NCBI RefSeq assembly: GCF_028657905.1
Contig: NZ_CP117781.1
Span: 2,170,001-2,234,000 of the forward strand
Reading direction: 5' to 3'
From: Burkholderia sp. FERM BP-3421
Lineage (GTDB): Bacteria; Pseudomonadota; Gammaproteobacteria; Burkholderiales; Burkholderiaceae
Length of the DNA stretch: 64,000 bases
How positions within the stretch are numbered: position 1 is the stretch's first letter; every line of letters begins with the position of its first letter. Below are positions 8,731-16,729 of the stretch, piece after piece. The notes under the pieces are model-generated. The model had not been told where the DNA came from and searched no databases. It saw only the letters and a program-made list of their open reading frames with translations. Made by a program: the position numbers and the translations under genes.

Positions 8731-9669
8731 TCAGACCAGCTCCGGCGCCTGCGCGACGTTGATCTCGACGCTCACGAGCCGCGCGCCGATCCCGTGGACC
8801 GGCCGCGCATCGCGCTGGTCGAGGCCCGTCGCGATGCGGACGTAGCGTTCGTCCGGGCAGCGATTCATGAACGGATCGAAACCGACCCAGCCGAGCCCGT
8901 CGACATAGGCCTCCGCCCACGCATGGCCCGACGGCGGCGAGCCGACTGCCCCGTCGCGCGGCGCGCCCGCCTGCCGCTCCGCGTCGCCCGCGCGCGCGGC
9001 GGCGGGCGACGCCTCATACGCCATCTGCTGCACCTGCTGCGCCACGCCGACCGCCTGCAAGGCCTCGGCGATGCGCTGCAGCGGCGCGTCGGTCAGCAGA
9101 TAGCCCGACACGTAGCGCGCCGGGATGCCCAGCGCGCGCGCCGCCGCGATGAACGCATGCGCGTGGTCGCGGCTCGTGCCCGCGCCGGTGCGCAGCACGG
9201 TCTCCGCATCGTCCGCGGCCTCGCCCTCGCCCGGCGCATAGGCCACCCGGCCGTGCACCTCGGTCATCAGCCAGTGCAGCGCGTCGAGGCTGCGCGGTTC
9301 GATCGGCAATTCGGCCGCGAGCGCGCGCACCGCATCGCCCGCCTGGGTCAGCTCGGTCTCGCGCTCGAACACCCACGGCGGCGCATAGCCGTCGACCGGC
9401 CCGACGATGCCCGCGCGGTCCCGGGTCTCGACCACGCCGGCCGCGGTCACCACGATTCCCGCGCGGTCGCGCTCGCGGCGCACCAGGTCGACGCGGTTGC
9501 CGAGGCCGTCCGCGTACGACAGCGTCGGCTCGACGCCGTCGACCGTCACCTGCCACGCGCGCACGGTCTGCCCGGGGCCGCTCTGCGGTCGCAGCCGCAG
9601 GCGCTGCAGCGCGTAGGCGGCGGATTCGTCGAAGCTGAAGCGCGAGATATGTCGGATCGCAAGTCGCAT
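8731..9669 (-). CDS. Transglutaminase-like protein with Ser at the catalytic Cys position
   Basis: A 312-residue protein with the same architecture as the transglutaminase at 4949: an N-terminal beta domain and a papain-like core. The His (SGHAWAEAYVDGLGWVGFDP) and Asp of the triad are conserved, but the nucleophile loop reads GAGTSRDHAHAF, with Ser at residue 166 (codon 9174-9172, AGC) where the family has Cys. The protein is otherwise intact and well conserved in style, which argues against simple decay. It could be a serine-dependent variant, a binding-only pseudoenzyme, or a regulatory partner of the Cys-containing paralogue. It follows the alpha-E gene with an 8-base gap and precedes the fused ATP-grasp gene, so it is part of the same operon-like run. 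Confidence 0.85.
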   Translation of the reverse strand: MRLAIRHISRFSFDESAAYALQRLRLRPQSGPGQTVRAWQVTVDGVEPTLSYADGLGNRVDLVRRERDRAGIVVTAAGVVETRDRAGIVGPVDGYAPPWVFERETELTQAGDAVRALAAELPIEPRSLDALHWLMTEVHGRVAYAPGEGEAADDAETVLRTGAGTSRDHAHAFIAAARALGIPARYVSGYLLTDAPLQRIAEALQAVGVAQQVQQMAYEASPAAARAGDAERQAGAPRDGAVGSPPSGHAWAEAYVDGLGWVGFDPFMNRCPDERYVRIATGLDQRDARPVHGIGARLVSVEINVAQAPELV

Positions 9670-9677
9670 GATGGCTC

Positions 9678-10619
9678 TCAGTCGAAGTTGTAGGCGTCGG
9701 CGATTTCAAGGCCGAGGCTGTTGTTCCGGGCGATGAAATCGGTCAGGAATTCGTGCAGGCCGTGCTTGAAGATCCGCTCGACCGTGTTGTCGTCGAGCGT
9801 CTGCCGGATCTGCGCCGCCGTCTCGTGGCAGCCGTGCGTGACGCCGTAGTCCTTCGCGAGATGGCCGAGGCTCGTCACGATGCGGCCGGACGAGAAACGC
9901 AGCGAGCGCGGCATCCGGTCGTTCAGGATCAGGTAGTCCGCGATGTTGAGCGGCCGGTACTGCACGTCGTAAACCCAGCGATACGAGCGGTGCGCGGCGA
10001 CCGAGCGCAGGATCGACTCCCACTGGTAGTTGTCGAGGATCGTGCCGACATGCGACACCGAGGGCAGCAGCAGGTGGTACTTCACGTCGAGGATCCGCGC
10101 GGTGTTGTCGGCGCGCTCGATGAACGCGCCGAGCTGCGCGAAATCGAAGATCTCGTTGCGCAGCATCGTGCTGTAGAAGCTGCCGATGATCAGCGCGGTC
10201 TCGCGCTTGATCTCGTCGAGCAGCGCCGGCAGGCCGCTCGGCGCGATCGGCGGCGCCAGCGCGCGCGTCAGGCCGAGCCACGCGCTGTTGACGCTCTCCC
10301 ACGCCTCGCGCGTCAACGCCGTGCGCACCATGCGCGCATTCGAGCGCGCGTACTCGACGCACGACAGCACGCTCGACGGGTTGTCGCGATCGCGCAGCAG
10401 GTAGTCGGCGACGCTGTCCGCCGCGTAGACCTCGTGTTTTTGCCGGTAGCCGTGATCCGCGCCGGAGCTGACCAGCACCGACGACCATTCCGCCGGCGCG
10501 TCCGCGCTGCGGGTGAGCGCCATCCGCAATCCCGCATCGACGATCCGCGCGGTGTTCTCCGCGCGCTCGATATAGCGGAACATCCAGTACAAGCCGCTTG
10601 CCGTCCGTCCGAGAAGCAT
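9678..10619 (-). CDS. Alpha-E domain protein (DUF403)
   Basis: A 313-residue all-helical protein of the alpha-E family, which is found with circularly permuted ATP-grasp enzymes and transglutaminases. The opening LLGRTASGLYWMFRYIERAE and the internal repeat FAQLGAFIERADNTARILDV are the two characteristic E-R-A-E/D-N-T-A-R helices. Biochemical function is unknown; family context suggests a role in the same peptide-forming pathway. The start at 10619 is the only ATG that keeps the conserved first helix, with a GGAG sequence about 9 bases upstream. It lies between the ATP-grasp gene (35-base gap) and the Ser-type transglutaminase (8-base gap). Together these three are the unfused counterpart of the module at 4949-8575. 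Confidence 0.9.
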   Translation of the reverse strand: MLLGRTASGLYWMFRYIERAENTARIVDAGLRMALTRSADAPAEWSSVLVSSGADHGYRQKHEVYAADSVADYLLRDRDNPSSVLSCVEYARSNARMVRTALTREAWESVNSAWLGLTRALAPPIAPSGLPALLDEIKRETALIIGSFYSTMLRNEIFDFAQLGAFIERADNTARILDVKYHLLLPSVSHVGTILDNYQWESILRSVAAHRSYRWVYDVQYRPLNIADYLILNDRMPRSLRFSSGRIVTSLGHLAKDYGVTHGCHETAAQIRQTLDDNTVERIFKHGLHEFLTDFIARNNSLGLEIADAYNFD

Positions 10620-10654
10620 GGGGGTCCACTCCGATCGTTGTGCCGCGCGCGCCG

Positions 10655-12070
10655 TCAGTCGGCGAGCACCCAGGTGTCCTTGGTTCCGCCGCCCTGGCTC
10701 GAATTGACGACGAGCGAGCCCTCCTTCAGCGCGACCCGCGTGAGCCCGCCCGGCGTGATGCGGATCTGGTCCGACACCAGCACGAACGGCCGCAGGTCGA
10801 CGTGGCGCGGCGCGAGCCCCTTCTCCGTCAGGATCGGCGTGGTCGACAGCGCGAGCGTGGGCTGCGCGATGTAGTTCGCGGGCCGCGCGCGCAGCTTCGC
10901 CGCGAACGCCTCGCACTCGGCGCGCGAGGCGGCCGGGCCGACCAGCATGCCGTAGCCGCCCGAGCCGTGCACCTCCTTGACCACCAGCTCGTGAAGATGC
11001 GCGAGCACGTAGCTCAGGCTGTCGGGCTCCGCGCAGCGCCAGGTCGGCACGTTTTCGAGCAGCGCCTTGCGCCCCGTGTAGAACTCGACGATCTCCGGCA
11101 TGTACGAGTAGATCGCCTTGTCGTCGGCGATGCCCGTGCCGGGCGCATTCGCGATCGTCACCCCGCCCGCGCGATAGACGTCCATGATCCCCGCCACGCC
11201 GAGCACCGAGTCGGGCCGGAACGTGAGCGGGTCGAGAAACGCGTCGTCGAGCCGGCGATACAGCACGTCGATGGGCCGGAAGCCCTCGGTGGTGCGCATC
11301 GCGACCCGGCCGCCGACCACCTGCAGGTCGCTGCCCTCGACCAGGTGCACGCCCATCTGGTCGGCGAGGAAAGCGTGCTCGTAGTACGCGGAGTTGTGGA
11401 TGCCCGGCGTCAGCACCGCGATGGTCGGGTTCGCGGCGTTGACGCCCGGCGGGCAGACGGCGGCGAGCGACTGGCGCAGCAGCTGCGGATAGGTCTCGAC
11501 GGGCCGCACCTTGACCTGCTGGAACAGCTCGGGAAACAGCTGCATCATCGTCTCGCGGTTCTCCAGCATGTACGACACGCCCGACGGCGTGCGCGCGTTG
11601 TCCTCCAGCACGTAGAACTGGTTTTCCGCGGTGCGGACGATGTCGACGCCGATGATGTGGGTGTAGACGTTGCCGGGCGGCCGGAAGTCGATCATCTCCG
11701 GCAGGAACGCGCTGTTGCGCGCGATCAGGTGGCGCGGCACGATGCCCGCGCGCACGATCTCCTGGCGATGGTAGATGTCGTCGAGGAAGGCGTTGAGCGC
11801 CATCACGCGCTGCTCGATGCCGAGCGACAACCGGCTCCACTCCTGGCCGGAAATCACGCGCGGCACGATGTCGAACGGGATCAGCCGCTCGGCGGCCTCG
11901 GCGTCGCCGTACACGGCGAACGTGATGCCGGTGCGGCGGAACACGCTCTCCGCGTCGCGCGCCTTCTGCGCGAGGCTCGCCGGATCCTGCGCGTCGAGCC
12001 ATTGCTTGAGGCGCGCGTAAGGCGCCCTCACGGTATCGCCGGGTTGCAGCATTTCATCGAACGGTTTCAT
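10655..12070 (-). CDS. Circularly permuted type 2 ATP-grasp protein
   Basis: A 471-residue ATP-grasp enzyme of the circularly permuted type (DUF404/DUF407), predicted to be an amide- or peptide-bond-forming ligase. Family landmarks include FLPEMIDFRPPGNVYTHIIG, a FYVLEDNARTPSGVSYMLEN segment (E-D-N metal/ATP site), VLTPGIHNSAYYEHAFLADQ and VNSSQGGGTKDTWVL at the C-terminus. It is full length and probably cytosolic. It is the first gene of a five-gene minus-strand run; about 270 bases of non-coding DNA upstream (12071-12342) separate it from the divergent transporter gene and should hold the promoter, although I see no convincing hexamers there. Confidence 0.92.
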   Translation of the reverse strand: MKPFDEMLQPGDTVRAPYARLKQWLDAQDPASLAQKARDAESVFRRTGITFAVYGDAEAAERLIPFDIVPRVISGQEWSRLSLGIEQRVMALNAFLDDIYHRQEIVRAGIVPRHLIARNSAFLPEMIDFRPPGNVYTHIIGVDIVRTAENQFYVLEDNARTPSGVSYMLENRETMMQLFPELFQQVKVRPVETYPQLLRQSLAAVCPPGVNAANPTIAVLTPGIHNSAYYEHAFLADQMGVHLVEGSDLQVVGGRVAMRTTEGFRPIDVLYRRLDDAFLDPLTFRPDSVLGVAGIMDVYRAGGVTIANAPGTGIADDKAIYSYMPEIVEFYTGRKALLENVPTWRCAEPDSLSYVLAHLHELVVKEVHGSGGYGMLVGPAASRAECEAFAAKLRARPANYIAQPTLALSTTPILTEKGLAPRHVDLRPFVLVSDQIRITPGGLTRVALKEGSLVVNSSQGGGTKDTWVLAD

Positions 12071-12342
12071 CGGACTACTCCCACGTTCTTGTCTGGCATC
12101 ACGGATGCCGGGCCGGCGCGCATTTCATCCAGCAAGGAGCGTGCCTTGCGCGCGCAGGACCGGTTCCGGCACGCCCGCGCACCATCGCGCACCAGGGCGG
12201 TGCGTCGCACGGGCCGACCGGCGCGGGCATGCGCCGCGCCGGCGCAGCGCGCCGCCCCGGCTTGGCGCACGCGCGTGTCATCGGGCTGCCATCGAGCCCC
12301 CGTACCGTTGCACGCTACGCCTAAACGACAGAACCCCACGCC

Positions 12343-12999
12343 ATGCAGCGCTTGTCGCGCGCCACGCCCTCCGTCCACGCGGCCACGACCCGCGTCCTTG
12401 CCCTGAGCCTCGCGGCCAATCTGCTGCTGCTCGCGATCGAAGCGATCGCGGCGGCCCATGCGCATTCGTCCGGCCTGCTCGCCGATGTCCTGCACGCCGC
12501 GATCGATCTCGCCGCCGACGGTCTCATTCTGCTCGCTTGCCGCCTCGACGCGGCACTGCCGCCGGAACGCCGCCCCACCTACGAGCCGATCGCGCTCGCC
12601 GGGCTCGGCGCGCTGCTCGTCGCGACCGGCGCGCAGATGATCTGGCAGGCGACCCGCCATTTCGGCGCGCCGCCCGCCGTGCAGCCGGGCGCCCTGCCGC
12701 TCGCGCTGCTCGCCGTCACGCTCGCCGGCAAGGCCGCGCTGTCGCGCTGGATGCTGCGCCGCGCGCGCGAGACCGGCTCGGCGCTGCTGGCGGCCAGCGG
12801 CTGGCATGTCCGCGCCGACGCGCTGTCGGCCCTGCTCGCCACCGGCGCGGCCAGCGCGGCGCTGGCCGGCCTCGGCCGTCTCGACGACCTCGCCGCGCTC
12901 GCGATCGGCGCGATCGTGATCAAGACCGGCAGCGGCTTCGTCCGGCGCGGCTGCGCCTGCTGGCCGGGCTTCGCCGGCCGCCCGGCGCAGGGTTCCTGA
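12343..12999 (+). CDS. Short CDF-family cation transporter
   Basis: A 218-residue membrane protein with the six-helix core of cation diffusion facilitators, which export Zn, Fe, Co or similar divalent metals in exchange for protons. The two halves of the transport site are visible: D48-x-x-H51-x-x-x-D55 in the second helix (after HAHSSGLLA) and H155-x-x-x-D159 in the fifth helix (GWHVRADA). The usual cytoplasmic C-terminal domain of about 80-90 residues is missing; the protein ends soon after the sixth helix with a short Cys/Gly/Arg tail. Naturally C-terminally short CDF proteins exist, so it may still function. It is followed after about 25 bases by a Fur box and a nitroreductase gene. Metal specificity is not readable. 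Confidence 0.82.
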   Translation: MQRLSRATPSVHAATTRVLALSLAANLLLLAIEAIAAAHAHSSGLLADVLHAAIDLAADGLILLACRLDAALPPERRPTYEPIALAGLGALLVATGAQMIWQATRHFGAPPAVQPGALPLALLAVTLAGKAALSRWMLRRARETGSALLAASGWHVRADALSALLATGAASAALAGLGRLDDLAALAIGAIVIKTGSGFVRRGCACWPGFAGRPAQGS

Positions 13000-13025
13000 T
13001 CTGGCACATATTTCGTGCTTATTTC

Positions 13026-13044
13026 GCAAATGAGAATCATTTGC
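13026..13044. promoter_or_regulatory. Fur box
   Basis: GCAAATGAGAATCATTTGC is a 19-base near-perfect inverted repeat (only the central GAGAATC is asymmetric) and a close match to the classic ferric-uptake-regulator operator GATAATGATAATCATTATC. It lies 55 bases upstream of the nitroreductase start at 13099 and downstream of the transporter stop, so it should control the nitroreductase and the gene after it. Confidence 0.75.
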
Positions 13045-13098
13045 AATTGAGTCGGATTTGTACGATGATGGCGACATCCATCGCATTGACTCCGACTC

Positions 13099-13695
13099 AT
13101 GAACGCCGCCCTTCCCGTCACCGCCGCCGACCCGCTCCAGGCGCTGCTGTCGCGCCGCTCGCACTGGCCGCTGACCGAGCCCGCGCCCGACGGCGACGCG
13201 CTCGACACGATCCTCGACGCCGCGCTGCGCGCGCCCGACCACGGCGCGCTGCGGCCCTGGCGTTTCGTGCTGATCCGCGGCGCGGCGCGCGAGTCGCTGG
13301 GCGACCTGTTCGTCGCCTGCGCGGCCGCGCGCACGCCCGACGCGCCGGCCGGCGCGCATGAACACCGCCGCCAGAAAGCGCTCGCCGCGCCGCTGATCAT
13401 CGCGCTCGGCGCGGCGCTCAGCGCGCATCCGAAGGTGCCGGAGAGCGAGCAGCTGCTCGCGGTCGGCGCCGCCGCGATGAACCTGCTCAACGCGGTCCAC
13501 CTGCTCGGCTACGGCGGCTTCTGGGCCAGCGGCCCGGATTCGCGCGCGAGCGCGCTGCACGACGCGCTCGGCTTCGCGCCGAACGAACAGGTGCTCGGTT
13601 TTCTTTACGTCGGCACGCCCGTCGCGCCCGCGAGCGCGGTCGCCCGCCCGGCCCGCGACGCCTATGTCCGCGAATGGCGCGGTCCGGCGCGCTGA
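13099..13695 (+). CDS. Nitroreductase-family protein (YdjA-like)
   Basis: A 198-residue FMN-dependent oxidoreductase of the compact nitroreductase type. The start (LLSRRSHWPLTEPAPDG) holds the R-R-S phosphate/FMN motif, RAPDHGALRPWRFVLI is the usual second FMN contact region, and GAAAMNLLNAVHLLGYGGFW together with FLYVGTP are the C-terminal FMN and dimer elements. Physiological substrate is unknown; members reduce nitro groups, quinones or flavins with NAD(P)H. The Fur box 55 bases upstream suggests induction in iron limitation, which could fit a flavin or ferric reductase role, though this is inference. It is followed by an unknown gene after 55 bases in the same orientation. Confidence 0.88.
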   Translation: MNAALPVTAADPLQALLSRRSHWPLTEPAPDGDALDTILDAALRAPDHGALRPWRFVLIRGAARESLGDLFVACAAARTPDAPAGAHEHRRQKALAAPLIIALGAALSAHPKVPESEQLLAVGAAAMNLLNAVHLLGYGGFWASGPDSRASALHDALGFAPNEQVLGFLYVGTPVAPASAVARPARDAYVREWRGPAR

Positions 13696-13750
13696 CGCTC
13701 CTCTTTCCACGCGCCGGCCATCGGCCGGCCCGACCTCATCAGGAGGCTCC

Positions 13751-14230
13751 ATGAATTTCCATCGCTCGGCCGCCCGCAACCATTCGCTGCTCGACGAAAC
13801 GCCCGCCGGGGAAGCCGATCTTGCCGAACGCATCATCCTGACCGCCGTGCGCACCTGGCTCCATCCGGACTGCGGCGCGGCGCGCGAGCAGCGTTCGTGG
13901 CGCGACGTGCTGCTCGACGCGGGCTTGCGCGTCGACGGTCTCGACCAGTTCGACATGATGATGACGACGCTCACGGGCGCATCGCCGCGCCCACTCGACA
14001 CGCGCTGCCGTTGCGCGAACGACCTCGCGAACGACGAGGCGTCGCTGCTGCAGGCGATCGCGCACCTGCAGTCGACCCGCAGCGAAGCTGCGCTGCGCAT
14101 CCTTGCCGGATGGCTGCCGCCCATCACCGTGAGCGGCGTGCTGAAGATCACCCGCTGGTTTTCCATTTCGCTGCTCGACGCGGGTCTCGAGATTCGCGAC
14201 CGCGCGCGCCTGGTCACGTACATGCATTGA
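13751..14230 (+). CDS. Hypothetical protein
   Basis: A 159-residue protein that I do not recognise. It is clearly a gene: the ATG follows a perfect AGGAGG ribosome-binding site (13741-13746), and base composition has the strong third-position GC of its neighbours. It is predicted soluble and mainly helical, with a DMMMTTLTG segment, a short Cys pair (TRCRCAND), and an acidic first half. No signal peptide or membrane helix is visible. It lies 55 bases downstream of the nitroreductase gene and is probably co-transcribed with it from the Fur-controlled promoter, so a role in iron limitation is possible. Confidence 0.7.
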   Translation: MNFHRSAARNHSLLDETPAGEADLAERIILTAVRTWLHPDCGAAREQRSWRDVLLDAGLRVDGLDQFDMMMTTLTGASPRPLDTRCRCANDLANDEASLLQAIAHLQSTRSEAALRILAGWLPPITVSGVLKITRWFSISLLDAGLEIRDRARLVTYMH

Positions 14231-14250
14231 GGCGGCGTTCGCCGTCCGGC

Positions 14251-14286
14251 AAAAAAACCGCCACGCCCGCCCGGCGGACGTGGCGG
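14251..14286 (-). terminator. Intrinsic terminator (minus strand)
   Basis: CCGCCACG (14258-14265) pairs with CGTGGCGG (14279-14286). On the minus strand the stem is followed by seven T residues (14257-14251). It faces the end of the plus-strand gene at 14230, so it ends a transcript coming from the right, where no protein gene is seen. Confidence 0.75.
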
Positions 14287-14385
14287 CCAAAGATCCTGGT
14301 GTCCGGGGGGAACCTAGGATCAACGCTACCAAGCTGCCCGACGGGATACGAGGACCCACCCGCCGAGCGACTTCATTTTCTGTCA
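14251..14385 (-). ncRNA. Candidate small RNA
   Basis: The minus strand upstream of the terminator at 14251-14286 has a second inverted repeat (GATCCTGGT at 14292-14300 against ACCTAGGATC at 14312-14321) and a 16-codon mini-ORF beginning ATGAAGTCGCTC at about 14373. Structured RNA followed by a strong terminator, with no protein gene, suggests an sRNA or a leader-like RNA. I find no strong promoter, so the 5' end is uncertain, and I do not recognise the family. Confidence 0.35.
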
Positions 14386-14476
14386 GATACAAGGCCGGAC
14401 AATACAAGCATTGTCAGAAGCGACCTACAAAGACATTTCGGCATTCGCTGACGATTCGCTATCCCGATCAAACGTT

Positions 14477-14507
14477 CCGGATTCCCGCCGGTCATGCGGG
14501 AATCCGG
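14477..14507. repeat. Perfect 12-bp-stem hairpin
   Basis: CCGGATTCCCGC and GCGGGAATCCGG are exact inverted repeats separated by seven bases. There is no T tract on either side, so it is not a standard terminator. It may be a REP-like element or an RNA structure in the untranslated region. Confidence 0.6.
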
Positions 14508-15071
14508 CCGTCGCCGCGCCGATGCGATACCACGCAAGACCGACCCGCGCGCCCTCCTCACACGAATGAATCGCGACCGCCGCCTCTCGCGCGGCATGCC
14601 GTCTAATATCACGCATTCCTTATCAACTGGCAGGTAATCGCGCACTTTCCGAAGACTTTCCCGTGCGCCATATACCATCATTTCCCGAATGGCGCGCGTA
14701 TTGGTCACGGGATTTTTCCCGGCTTTTTCCTCTCGCTTCTCCACGGCCCTGTTCACATTTCACGCGGACCTATGTCCATTCAGGACTACGACCTTTGACT
14801 CACGTGCGCGACCTTCGGCCAATTTACACGGCATGACGGGTCCGCGATATTCACGTTCATCCCGCGCATCGCATCACGCGCACGGGACACGGCGGCGCAG
14901 CACGCCGCCCCGCCCGACGCAGAGCGGCGCGGAACCAGAACGCAACGCAACCCAACCCGGCGGGGCCGCCTCATGTCCCGACCCATGCGAGGATATCTGC
15001 GGTCTCGCCTCACCTGGACCGGCCGGCCGCCGCGCATCGCGCAGCAGCGGGCGGGTCCGGAAGGAGCGAGC

Positions 15072-16715
15072 ATGCACGGCCAACATCCGATCCCCGAGCG
15101 CGCACCACACCTCCCGATCCATCCGGGTTCCGGCCTCGCGGCCCTCGCCGCGATGCTGCTCGTTGCCGCATGCGGCGGCGGTGGAGGCGGCGGCGACACG
15201 CCCGCCGCCTCACCGCCCGCCGCTGCCGCCTCCCCAGCCGCGCCCCCTGCGGCGGCGCCCGCGCAAACGCCCACAGCTTCGTGCCCGACGCCCACGCTCG
15301 CCGCCGTGCGCGCCATCGAGCCGGCGGCCGTGAACGCCGCCCCCGTCGAGCGCATGATCGTCAAGCTGCGCGCCGAGACACAGGACGCCGCCTCAACAGT
15401 TTCAACGGCCACAGCCGCCCTGCGCCGCGCCGCCGCGCCCGACCCCGGCACCCGCATGGCGGCCGTGATCGCGCGCATCGCGCACGATGCGCCGGCCGCC
15501 GGCGCGGCGGCATCCGCGCCGGCGCGGCCGGCCCGCGCGCTGTCGGACGGCGCCACCCTGCTGTCGCTCACGCCCGCGCTCGACGCCGCGAGCGCCGCCG
15601 CGCTCGCGCGCCGCTTCGCGGCCGACCCCGAGGTCGCCTACGCGGAGCCCGACCTGCGCGTCGCGCCGCGCGCGCTGCCGACCGATCCCGAGTATCCGCG
15701 CCAGTGGAACCTGTTTGATCCGGTCGGCGGCATCGACCTGCCCGATGCGTGGCGCATCACGACGGGCGCGCCCACGGCCGTGGTCGCCGTGCTCGACACC
15801 GGCTACCTGCCGCATCCGGATCTGGCGGCCAACCTGCTGCCCGGCTACGACTTCATCACGAGCCTCGCCACCGCGAACAACGGCCACAGCCGCGGCGCCG
15901 ACGCGACCGATCCCGGCGACTGGGTCACCTCCGACGAATTCAACACGCCCGGCACGCCGTTCTACAACTGCATCGCCGGCATACACAACAGCACCTGGCA
16001 CGGCACGCAGATGGCGGGCATCATCGGCGCGGCCGCCAACAACGGCATCGGCATCGCCGGCATCAGCAGCGCCGGCCGGATCCTGCCCGTGCGCGTGCTC
16101 GGCAAATGCGGCGGCGCGGCCAGCGACGTGGTCGACGCGATGCGCTGGGCGGCCGGACTGCCGGTCGCGGGCGTTGCCGCCAATCCGTACCCGGCCCGCG
16201 TCCTCAACCTGAGCTTCGGCGGCGAAGGCCCGTGCGGCACCACGTTCCAGCAAGCGATCGACGACGTGACGGCGCAGGGCGTGAGCGTGGTGGTGGCGGT
16301 CGGCAACAGCGGCAGCGCGACCGCGCTCGACACGCCCGCGAACTGCCGCGGCGTGATCGCCGTCGGCGCGACCGACGCGCTCGCGCGCCGCGCGTCCTAC
16401 AGCAATTTCAGCGACGAGGTGACGCTCAGCGCGCCGGGCTCGCAGATCCTGAGCACCAGCAGCGCCGGCCTCACGACCCCCGGCCCCGCGATCTACGACA
16501 GCCAGAGCGGCACGAGCTACGCGGCCGCGCAGGTGGCCGGCGTGGTCGGGCTGATGGTCGCGGCGAACCCGACGCTCACGCCCGCGCGCATCGCCGCGAT
16601 CCTGGTCGCCACCGCGCGCCCCGGCGCGGCGACGCGCGCGGCCTGCCCGAGCGTCGCGCCGCCCGGCGCGGGCGTGCTCGACGCGGCTGCCGCGCTGAGG
16701 ATGGCCGTCGGCTGA
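15072..16715 (+). CDS. S8 family serine peptidase (subtilase), probable lipoprotein
   Basis: A 547-residue secreted subtilisin-like protease. The N-terminus is a lipoprotein-type signal: hydrophobic stretch then LLVAAC with Cys34, followed by a Gly/Pro/Ala linker. A propeptide region (about 80-200, with a TLLSLTPALDAASAAALARRF inhibitor-like segment) precedes the catalytic domain. The triad is intact: Asp242 in AVLDTGYLPHPDLA, His310 in WHGTQMAGIIGA and Ser482 in SGTSYAAAQVAGVVGL. Cys pairs within the domain suggest disulfides. The start at 15072 follows GGAAGGAG at a good distance; an upstream in-frame extension is unlike a signal peptide. It converges with the response regulator gene. Substrate is unknown; extracellular or surface proteolysis is likely. 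Confidence 0.93.
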   Translation: MHGQHPIPERAPHLPIHPGSGLAALAAMLLVAACGGGGGGGDTPAASPPAAAASPAAPPAAAPAQTPTASCPTPTLAAVRAIEPAAVNAAPVERMIVKLRAETQDAASTVSTATAALRRAAAPDPGTRMAAVIARIAHDAPAAGAAASAPARPARALSDGATLLSLTPALDAASAAALARRFAADPEVAYAEPDLRVAPRALPTDPEYPRQWNLFDPVGGIDLPDAWRITTGAPTAVVAVLDTGYLPHPDLAANLLPGYDFITSLATANNGHSRGADATDPGDWVTSDEFNTPGTPFYNCIAGIHNSTWHGTQMAGIIGAAANNGIGIAGISSAGRILPVRVLGKCGGAASDVVDAMRWAAGLPVAGVAANPYPARVLNLSFGGEGPCGTTFQQAIDDVTAQGVSVVVAVGNSGSATALDTPANCRGVIAVGATDALARRASYSNFSDEVTLSAPGSQILSTSSAGLTTPGPAIYDSQSGTSYAAAQVAGVVGLMVAANPTLTPARIAAILVATARPGAATRAACPSVAPPGAGVLDAAAALRMAVG

Positions 16716-16729
16716 CGGCCGCGCGGCGG

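Larger units (their letters stand above)
14231..15071. other. Long non-coding region with structured elements
   Basis: About 840 bases without a convincing protein gene. It is clearly more AT-rich between about 14380 and 14850 than the rest of the window. It contains a minus-strand terminator and candidate small RNA (14251-14385), a 12-bp perfect-stem hairpin (14477-14507), and the presumed promoter region of the subtilase gene starting at 15072. A 127-codon minus-strand frame (14373-14756) has no recognisable family and poor codon bias, so I did not call it. Confidence 0.6.

Noticed and set aside
5971..9693. Very long plus-strand open frame (over 1200 codons) opposite the ATP-grasp/transglutaminase genes
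   Set aside because: It is an antisense shadow caused by high GC third positions; its Arg/Gln/His-rich translation has no domain, while the minus strand encodes clear families.
14373..14756. 127-codon minus-strand open frame
   Set aside because: No recognisable family, no ribosome-binding site, and codon use unlike the neighbouring genes; it overlaps the hairpin and sRNA candidate region.
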